Of a stretch of DNA of 64,000 bases, positions 58,385-64,000 are shown piece after piece. Every line of letters starts with the position of its first letter. The stretch's first letter is position 1. The stretch is taken from positions 177,355-241,354 of the forward strand of contig NZ_JBHRZT010000068.1 of NCBI RefSeq assembly GCF_042649685.1, given 5' to 3'. A program made the position numbers and the translations under genes. The stretch comes from Bacillus_BA songklensis. GTDB lineage: Bacteria; Bacillota; Bacilli; Bacillales; Bacillaceae_H. The notes below the pieces were generated by a model that was not told the origin of the DNA, did not search any database, and worked only from the letters and a program-made list of their open reading frames with translations.

Positions 58385-58550
58385 AAAAAAAAGATGACCC
58401 AAAAGGTAAAAAACCATACCTTCGGAGTCATCCCCCTGAAAGGACCCGACACGTGAAATCCCATAAAATCAAACATTTTTCTCCCGGGCCCTTTCAATAA
58501 AAATGCTTCTGGTTATCCATCTTAAACTTATGGGGCAGTTCCTCTTCGGT
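58385..58550 (-). repeat. family D element with terminator-like hairpin
   Basis: Read on the minus strand: GGAACTGCCCCATAAGTTTA, then stem TGAAAGGGCCCGGGA / TGTCGGGTCCTTTCA (58437-58451 / 58482-58496, some mismatches) enclosing exactly 30 nt, then GGATGACTCCGAAGG / CCTTTTGGGTCATC (58392-58434) and a T run. It lies downstream of fhs and probably terminates it. Confidence 0.8.
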
Positions 58551-58551
58551 A

Positions 58552-60240
58552 TTAGAAAATCCCGACTGCCTGACCGTTTTCATTCACGTCCATATTTAAA
58601 GCGGATGGCTTTTTCGGCAATCCCGGCATTGTCATGATTTCCCCTGTCAGTGCCACTAAAAATCCTGCGCCGATGGAAGGGCGGAACTCACGAATGGTGA
58701 TTGTAAAACCTGATGGACGACCTGGCTTTGTTTGGTCATCGCTTAATGAGTATTGCGTCTTTGCCATACAAATCGGCAAGTTGTCCCACCCAAATTTCTC
58801 GAATTGGGTGATTTGTTTTTTCGCTTTAACTGAGAATTCGGCTCCATCTGCCCCGTAGACAACTTTTGCGATCGTTTCCACCTTCTTCTCGATCGGATCG
58901 GCCACATCATAAATTGGAGCGAACCCATTCTTGCCGTTTTCGATGACTGCCATCACTTTTCCCGCAAGCTCAATGCCTCCCTCGCCGCCTTTTTCCCATA
59001 CTTCTGTCAACGCGACAGGCACTTCCTGTTCGTTGCACCATGATAACAGTGTATGAATTTCCTGCTCGGTATCCGTGATAAATTTATTGATGGCTACGAC
59101 AAATGGAAGGCCGAACGCTTGAATCGTCTCAATATGTTTCTCCAGGTTTTTCATACCCGCTTTGAGCGCTTCTACATTTTCAACGGCTAACTGGTCTTTA
59201 GGCACGCCCCCATGCATTTTTAACGCTCGAATCGTTGCCACGATCACAACTGCTTCCGGTTTTATATCACTCATACGAGCTTTAATATCCAGAAACTTCT
59301 CGGCTCCTAAATCAGCGCCAAACCCCGCTTCTGTCACCACATACTCCCCAAGCTTCGCTGCCATTTTCGTTGCGATGACGCTATTGCATCCATGAGCGAT
59401 ATTCGCAAATGGGCCGCCGTGAATAATAGCCGGCGTATGTTCAAGTGTTTGGACAAGGTTTGGCTTTAACGCATCTTTTAATAATAACGTTAATGCTCCT
59501 TCTACTCCAAGATCGGCCACCGTTACCGGCTGATCGTCTATGTTGTAAGCAACGACAATGCGGCCGAGGCGCCGTTTTAAATCTTGTAAATCCGCAGCTA
59601 AACAAAAGATCGCCATTATTTCAGAGGCGACCGTAATATCAAAGCCGTCTTCACGCGGAACTCCTTGTATGGGGCCCCCAAGCCCGACTACGACTTGTCT
59701 TAACGCACGATCATTAATATCTACGACACGTTTCCATGAAATTTTTCTTGTGTCAATACGAAGTTCATTTCCTTGATGAATGTGGTTGTCAATAAATGCC
59801 GCCAATGCATTGTTGGCGGCTGTGATGGCATGGAGATCACCTGTAAAGTGAAGATTGATGTCCTCCATTGGAATGACCTGCGAGTAGCCGCCTCCAGCCG
59901 CTCCCCCTTTAATACCCATGACAGGACCAAGGGATGGTTCGCGCATCGCAATAATCGCCTTTTTCCCTAAACGATTGAAAGCCTGGCCCAATCCCACTGT
60001 AACCGTTGATTTCCCTTCACCGGCAGGAGTCGGATTGATCGCTGTAACTAAAATGACTTTTCCATCTTCTTTTGTATGTAATCGATTCAATACATTAAGT
60101 GATAATTTCGCTTTATAGTGGCCGTACGGTTCAATTTCCTCTTCCAATAGATCCAATTGACCCGCGATGTCCATGATCTTTTTCATTTCCACTTCTTGTG
60201 CAATTTGCAAATCACTTTTATAGGTTGATGTCATACTCAT
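58552..60240 (-). CDS. fhs: formate-tetrahydrofolate ligase
   Basis: 562 aa, full length. ATG 60240 lies seven bases after GGAGG. VILVTAINPTPAGEGKSTVT is the ATP-binding P-loop-like motif. IAMREPSLGPVMGIKGGAAG with GGYSQVIPMEDINLHFTGD, ISWKRVVDINDRALRQVVVG, the FTHFS signature VATIRALKMHGGVPKD, and the end TLPGLPK-type (GEIMTMPGLPKKPSALNMDV) are present. It joins formate to THF with ATP to give 10-formyl-THF. With purU (which releases formate) it can form a formate cycle. Divergent from metA with about 165 bp between them. Confidence 0.97.
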   Translation of the reverse strand: MSMTSTYKSDLQIAQEVEMKKIMDIAGQLDLLEEEIEPYGHYKAKLSLNVLNRLHTKEDGKVILVTAINPTPAGEGKSTVTVGLGQAFNRLGKKAIIAMREPSLGPVMGIKGGAAGGGYSQVIPMEDINLHFTGDLHAITAANNALAAFIDNHIHQGNELRIDTRKISWKRVVDINDRALRQVVVGLGGPIQGVPREDGFDITVASEIMAIFCLAADLQDLKRRLGRIVVAYNIDDQPVTVADLGVEGALTLLLKDALKPNLVQTLEHTPAIIHGGPFANIAHGCNSVIATKMAAKLGEYVVTEAGFGADLGAEKFLDIKARMSDIKPEAVVIVATIRALKMHGGVPKDQLAVENVEALKAGMKNLEKHIETIQAFGLPFVVAINKFITDTEQEIHTLLSWCNEQEVPVALTEVWEKGGEGGIELAGKVMAVIENGKNGFAPIYDVADPIEKKVETIAKVVYGADGAEFSVKAKKQITQFEKFGWDNLPICMAKTQYSLSDDQTKPGRPSGFTITIREFRPSIGAGFLVALTGEIMTMPGLPKKPSALNMDVNENGQAVGIF

Positions 60241-60345
60241 CTGCAAACCTCCAGTACCCTCTTATGTTGCATAAATATGCTCTTATTTTATCATGTTCTT
60301 TTCTGCCCTTGGACAAAAAAGAATCAATTTTTGAAATAAACATGA

Positions 60346-60374
60346 TTGTCAAATATTCTGTCTATTCTTATAAT
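60346..60374 (+). promoter_or_regulatory. sigma-A promoter of metA
   Basis: TTGTCA, 17-bp spacer, perfect TATAAT. 33 bp before the metA start. No S-box riboswitch fits between promoter and gene. Confidence 0.8.
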
Positions 60375-60407
60375 GTATATATTGTTTTAATAAAGGAGGT
60401 CTTTTTA

Positions 60408-61316
60408 TTGCCCATTAACATTCCGCGGGAATTACCCGCAAAAACGATTTTAGAAAAAGAACGAATCTTCGTGATGGATGATCTTCGTGCCGTTACTCAA
60501 GATATCCGTCCGTTAAATATTGTGATTTTAAACCTGATGCCGGAAAAAGAAAAAACGGAGACACAATTATTAAGGTTATTAGGAAATTCGCCTCTTCAAG
60601 TCAATATTACCCTTTTGTACCCGGCAACACATGAAACAAAAACAACGAGCCAAATTCATCTGGATCAATTTTATAAAACATTTGGGGAAATCAAACATCG
60701 TAAATATGACGGAATGATCATAACAGGGGCACCTATCGAGCATTTGCCGTTTGAAGAAGTCGACTATTGGCCTGAACTTGTCGCAATCATGGACTGGGCT
60801 AAAACAAACGTAACATCCACTCTACATATTTGCTGGGGAGCACAGGCAGGATTGTATCACCACTTCGGAATTGAAAAATATAACTTGCCCCAAAAATGCT
60901 CAGGCGTATTTCGCCATCACTTAGTGGATGAACCGATTAAGTTATTGCGCGGATTGGATGACCAATTTTGCTCTCCTCATTCGCGCCATACAGATGTACA
61001 CAAAGAGGCAATTGAGCAGCACCCGGATTTATTGCTGTTGTCTCACTCAGACGAAGCCGGTGTATATCTTGTCATGTCCAAAGATGAACGCTTCATCTTC
61101 ATTACGGGTCACCCCGAGTATGATGCAGAAACATTGCAGCAAGAATATATGCGCGACCTGAGCAAAGGATTAGATATCCATATGCCCGCGTATTATTTTC
61201 CAGGGGATAATCCTGACAACAAACCTGTGAAAACGTGGCGTTCACATGCGTACCTATTATTTATGAACTGGCTAAATTACTATGTATATCAAGAAACTCC
61301 ATATATTTGGGAATGA
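60408..61316 (+). CDS. metA: homoserine O-acetyltransferase (MetA type)
   Basis: 302 aa. Start TTG at 60408 after AAAGGAGGTC. The frame extends upstream without a site. PINIPRELPAKTILEKERIF, LNLMPEKEKTETQLLRLLGN, the catalytic Cys in TLHICWGAQAGLYHHFGI (acyl-enzyme), the His in FITGHPEYDAETL, and MITGAPIE-type substrate loop. Residue 111 counted from the TTG is Glu (APIEHL). In MetA proteins Glu at this position gives acetyl-CoA use, Gly succinyl-CoA. So O-acetylhomoserine is predicted. First committed step of methionine synthesis. Confidence 0.94.
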   Translation: MPINIPRELPAKTILEKERIFVMDDLRAVTQDIRPLNIVILNLMPEKEKTETQLLRLLGNSPLQVNITLLYPATHETKTTSQIHLDQFYKTFGEIKHRKYDGMIITGAPIEHLPFEEVDYWPELVAIMDWAKTNVTSTLHICWGAQAGLYHHFGIEKYNLPQKCSGVFRHHLVDEPIKLLRGLDDQFCSPHSRHTDVHKEAIEQHPDLLLLSHSDEAGVYLVMSKDERFIFITGHPEYDAETLQQEYMRDLSKGLDIHMPAYYFPGDNPDNKPVKTWRSHAYLLFMNWLNYYVYQETPYIWE

Positions 61317-61353
61317 AAGAACCGCTACGACCTCGTAGGGAACTCTCGTTTCT

Positions 61354-61399
61354 AAAAACGCGGGCAAGCCTTATATGTCAAGGTTTGTCCGCGTTTTTT
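61354..61399 (+). terminator. terminator after metA
   Basis: About 18-bp stem AAAAACGCGGGCAAGCCTT / AAGGTTTGTCCGCGTTTTTT (one G.T pair), 7-base loop, T run at the end. Confidence 0.85.
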
Positions 61400-61433
61400 C
61401 ATGTTCTGCATTTAATTTCCCTGATTTAATTGC

Positions 61434-61619
61434 GTGGGCAAACCTATACAAATTTATACATTTCTTGTTCCACTTATCTCCGTCTTTACTGGAACACTAT
61501 TCTTAAGCGAATCTTTTACCATTAATCTTGTAATAGGACTCCTCTTAATTGCTGTTAGCATCTATTTGGTCAATTGCAAACCTAAATCAATCATAGAACA
61601 GAGTAAAAAAGTAGCCTGA
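61434..61619 (+). pseudogene. C-terminal fragment of an EamA/DMT transporter
   Basis: 61 codons: QIYTFLVPLISVFTGTLFLS, ESFTINLVIGLLLIAVSIYL and VNCKPKS. This is the last part of an EamA domain (the 'P..av..g.lfL.E......iG..lI..gi.lv' pattern). There is no start region or ribosome site. The rest of the gene is gone. It marks the beginning of the decayed zone at the end of the window. Confidence 0.6.
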
Positions 61620-62168
61620 TTATTAAACACTGCCTTCCTCCACAGCTTCAATGGGAAGATTTCAGCCATGAGCTGCGCCACATTTTATGACACACCGGCA
61701 ATCAAATGATGGTACCAAGTTTAGGTGGGCATCCCCCGTTCCACCTATAGTAAATTTGAAACGGGTGCTCAGGAACGGATGCCAGCATGTTGAAACAAAT
61801 TAAAATGGGTTTTGAAGGATTAGGAGGCTGCAAAAGAATAAAAGCATCGATCTGTAAAACAAGTAATATAGATAACAGGCTCTCTCTATCTTATATGAAT
61901 CCACCTAAAGAACCTTTAGTTGTAAGAAATGATTATTAATGCTTCGTTCTAATTGTTTGTTGAAAACACCTGAAATCAGTAGACGGTGATTCATTTTTGC
62001 TTTGGACCTTTTTTGGAGAAGAGCCGGTTAGAGCTGCTAAATCACTTGCTGGTATCTAAACTACCATGGAAGAACGATAAACCTTCCATAATCTGTGGCG
62101 CCTCAAATCGAGGCATGGTTGGCTAACGGGGCAGTTGAAGATGAAGAACAAAGTTTTAATGTAACACC
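61620..62168. other. decayed region without intact gene
   Basis: About 550 bp. It contains a family A terminus (TTATATGAATCCACCTAAAG, 61891-61910), CCCGTT / AACGGG (about 61736-61762), and at 62088-62130 GTGGCGCCTCAAATCGAGGC followed by GGTTGGCTAACGGGGCAG. The latter motif recurs at 63683-63731 beside an IS110 relic, so it is likely an old insertion-sequence end. Confidence 0.5.
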
Positions 62169-62774
62169 CTATTTTTTGCTTTTAGAAGAATGATCATAAT
62201 AGTTACTTTTGATTGAATCGAGAAGAATATGCTCCTTAGCGGCAATCATCACTTTTTCCTTGAATTCAGGCCGAATGAGGTGAATCAGCGGTTGTTCGAC
62301 ATCATTAAAATGTTTTAAAGCCTCAATCACCTGTCCATCCCAGTCTTTGTAAAAATGTAAAAGATCATCAGGGTTAACCCTCTTCCGGTTAGTACCTTCT
62401 TCTGGAATACATTCAAAAGATGTACCAATATTTAATGTTCCATAATCATTTGTTAATTGCTCACCTGGAAGAATATCCCGAACAGCAATTTCGAAATCAT
62501 ATGCAGTTCCTATGCAATTCGCATGAAAACTGTGGTTTAGGTATCTGCCAAGATCCCAGCAAAGAATATATTGACCGTTTTTATTACGATAGGAGTATTT
62601 ATTGAGAAATTTGCGTCTTTGTTTATCCAATTTAGCCACAAACTCTGGTTCCAGTATATGGTCGAGCTCATCCAAAGCCCACGTTATAGTCCCCTTAGGA
62701 ATAAATTTAGTTGCAAAGACTCCAAAACCTATCTTGTCATTGATGTAGCGGAGTTTTGTATATGGAAACAGCAT
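62169..62774 (-). CDS. SET domain protein
   Basis: 201 aa from ATG 62774, ten bases after GGAG. SET core: KIGFGVFATKFIPKGTITWA, the SAM/pseudoknot motif RYLNHSFHANCIGTAYDFEI with NHS, and DILPGEQLTNDYGTLNIGTS with the ELTxDYG box. A post-SET-like C-terminal helical part follows (about 125-201). It should use SAM to methylate a lysine on a protein, or be a diverged member. Bacterial SET genes are often acquired by transfer. Here it sits among insertion-sequence relics, in line with that. Target unknown. Confidence 0.88.
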   Translation of the reverse strand: MLFPYTKLRYINDKIGFGVFATKFIPKGTITWALDELDHILEPEFVAKLDKQRRKFLNKYSYRNKNGQYILCWDLGRYLNHSFHANCIGTAYDFEIAVRDILPGEQLTNDYGTLNIGTSFECIPEEGTNRKRVNPDDLLHFYKDWDGQVIEALKHFNDVEQPLIHLIRPEFKEKVMIAAKEHILLDSIKSNYYDHSSKSKK

Positions 62775-62797
62775 GTGTATCATACTCCTTTTTATAA

Positions 62798-63010
62798 TTG
62801 GTTTCTCCTTATACTATGCAATTGGGACATGCTTGGTTAGTTGGAATTTTATATAGTTTTGTTCTGGAGGTTCTATTATTAACGATTGGTATTATTGCGT
62901 TTTACTCTCCTCCTAACTTACCTTGGATAATGAGATTTTTAATTATATTTATTGGTATGGGATTTATTTTGTATTCACTTTTAAGATTGTTCGGACTAAT
63001 TTCTTCTTAA
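62798..63010 (+). CDS. possible small membrane protein or fragment
   Basis: Up to 70 codons with two hydrophobic helices (AWLVGILYSFVLEVLLLTIG and IMRFLIIFIGMGFILYSLLR). No convincing ribosome site for any start. Divergent from the SET gene. It may be the tail of a larger lost gene. Confidence 0.3.
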   Translation: MVSPYTMQLGHAWLVGILYSFVLEVLLLTIGIIAFYSPPNLPWIMRFLIIFIGMGFILYSLLRLFGLISS

Positions 63011-63188
63011 ACGGGGGCTTGTGTTGAAGATCGAGGATGGATGAGGCAATCTCTTTTCTCATTCGACTACTATGAAAATAAACTTCTATAATCTAGGAAA
63101 AAAAGGCAACACTAAAGAAGACGCAGCTTATTCAATTTTTTAAAAGGTGTAGCGCCTGATAAACAATAGGAATCTAGCGAGGTATTGA

Positions 63189-63570
63189 TTAGGAGACTTC
63201 TGAAATGGTTATCTCATAACCCAATTTTTCAAGTCTTCGAACTGAGTTTCGTACAATAGCTGCTTCTTTTTGTTTATCAAAATAGTCTTCGCCTAAGTCT
63301 ACATACATTTCTTTCCTTTGGAAGACTTTCGTTTACCCGGACTTTCATTATGTCTCGGCACCATGCTGCCCATGAACACAATCGAGCTGCACTTTTAAAC
63401 TGTTTCTCCACGTATGTTCCAATTTCAGCTAGAATTTGTTGAGCCATTCGAGTGGCAACGCCGGGTATAGAATCTAATCGTTCGATGTCTTCTTGATAAG
63501 AGTTGACTCTCTCGGAAACCTCTTGATCGACTAGTTCAATTTGTTCGGTTAGAAAGTCAATGTGATGCAC
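63189..63570 (-). pseudogene. IS110-family transposase relic (C-terminal domain)
   Basis: Minus strand: LDSIPGVATRMAQQILAEIG and SAARLCSWAAW are the Transposase_20 domain of IS110 elements. The frame then shifts, continuing VPRHNESPGKRKSSKGKK, then DLGEDYFDKQKEAAIVRNSV with RRLEKLGYEITISEVS and the stop at 63189. The middle (between KGKK and DLGEDYF) is deleted and the N-terminal RuvC-like DEDD part is absent. A dead remnant. Confidence 0.75.
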
Positions 63571-63682
63571 CTTGGTCGTTGGAGTCAGACTAACGGATGG
63601 GCTCTAGTGGCACCATAGTTCATCGACCTTCCTCACCCAGCCATAGAATCAGTATGGGCGATTTTTAACCATTTTCATTCTC

Positions 63683-63745
63683 TGTGGTGCGGCGTCGATT
63701 TTGCGCCGCATGAGTGGCTAACGGGGTAGGTTAGTGTAACAAGGT
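63683..63745 (+). mobile_element. probable IS110-type element end with hairpin
   Basis: GCGGCG-tcgatttt-GCGCCGC hairpin followed by ATGAGTGGCTAACGGGGTAG and GTTAGTGTAAC. A second version with stem GCCTC / GAGGC and the same TGGCTAACGGGGCAG lies at 62088-62130. The association with IS110 is inferred from position. Confidence 0.5.
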
Positions 63746-63777
63746 GATATTATAGAAAATAAAAAGGATTGAAAGAC

Positions 63778-64000
63778 ATGCCAAAATACATATCAGAAAA
63801 TTGTTTTCAGAATATCAATTGGCAATCCGTCTATATAGAAAAAGTCAAAGTTGAAAACAATAATCTTCACTTAACATTTGAGGGTCTTGTTCCGAAAGAG
63901 TATTCCAGTGAATCCAGCCGTTGGCAGGGTTCCATCACGAAGATTGGAAATGCCCAGATTCGCCGTGTCCTTTGTGAATCCGCCTGGTCATACCGCCACA
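63778..64000 (+). pseudogene. unknown gene start fused in frame to an IS110 transposase tail, runs off the window
   Basis: ATG 63778 has AAAGGA nine bases upstream. The first ~36 residues (MPKYISENCFQNINWQSVYI, EKVKVENNNLHLTFEG) look like the start of an ordinary small cytosolic protein that I do not recognise. From about 63886 the same frame reads LVPKEYSSESSRWQGSITKI and GNAQIRRVLCESAWSYRH, the conserved C-terminal segment of a second type of IS110-family transposase (usually VPSE.SSG..RRQGSITKTGN..LR). Most likely an insertion and deletion truncated the host gene. The 3' end is not in the window. Confidence 0.65.

Noticed and set aside
60247..60407. possible S-box (SAM) riboswitch before metA
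   Set aside because: The promoter is only 33 bp from the start codon, leaving no room for an S-box.

Overview
This window is chromosomal DNA from a low-GC, endospore-forming member of the Bacillaceae (Bacillus sensu lato). The evidence is gene content and order. Blocks match the Bacillus subtilis yod/yp* neighbourhood: yodL-yodM, yozD-yodN-yozE, kamA-yokU, yodQ, ypmP/ilvA, ypmQ-ypmR-ypmS, thyB-dfrA, cotJABC, ypjP, ypiP, brxB and ypgQ-ypgR-gpx. There are several sporulation genes, strong AGGAGG-type ribosome sites, and frequent TTG and GTG starts. I see no rRNA or tRNA gene and no CRISPR array. The species cannot be fixed from the sequence alone.

Layout. 1-13 kb: a DUF421 membrane protein (cut by the window edge), a two-component system, a MOSC protein, a decayed IS4-type element, a YidC-type insertase, PTS IIA(Glc), an azoreductase with MhqR-like operators, a RodA/FtsW-type protein, a CorC/HlyC-type protein and DeoD. 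13-30 kb: many very small genes, YodL (MreB antagonist family), a PAP2 phosphatase, Spo0M with a Ser/Thr kinase and a His/Tyr/Ser/Lys-repeat protein, DUF2515 (intact plus a decayed copy), an acyltransferase, D-amino-acid transaminase, lysine 2,3-aminomutase, MscL, a YodQ-type deacylase and a CPBP protease. 30-44 kb: an FAD oxidoreductase, a PAS histidine kinase broken by an amber codon, DUF502, a signal-peptidase-like protein without its active site, an RNA methyltransferase, the ypm genes, DegV, IlvA, DfrA and ThyB. 44-61 kb: PurU, the CotJ operon, a lethal-factor-type protease, YpjP, YpiP, bacilliredoxin, a polysaccharide deacetylase, YpgR, the ABC-F protein YfmR, YpgQ, glutathione peroxidase, Fhs and MetA. 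61-64 kb: decayed and mobile DNA (EamA fragment, SET protein, IS110 relics, a truncated gene fused to an IS110 tail).

Functional links. Folate/one-carbon metabolism is well represented: fhs, purU, thyB and dfrA. ThyB makes the dihydrofolate that DfrA reduces, and the two genes overlap by 4 nt. Methionine (metA), isoleucine (ilvA) and beta-lysine (kamA) metabolism are also present. Spore-related genes are spread throughout.

Three things stand out. (1) thyB is split by a 281-nt, ORF-less group I intron after codon 166, with the exon U / intron-terminal G hallmark and a phage T4 td-like core. (2) Intergenic regions carry two families of short repeats. Family A has conserved ends around a hairpin whose stem differs from copy to copy but stays paired. 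Family D has a hairpin with an apical segment of exactly 30 nt in six copies on compensated stems. (3) A sporulation-kinase-like gene is interrupted by an amber codon that lies inside a perfect 12-bp inverted repeat.
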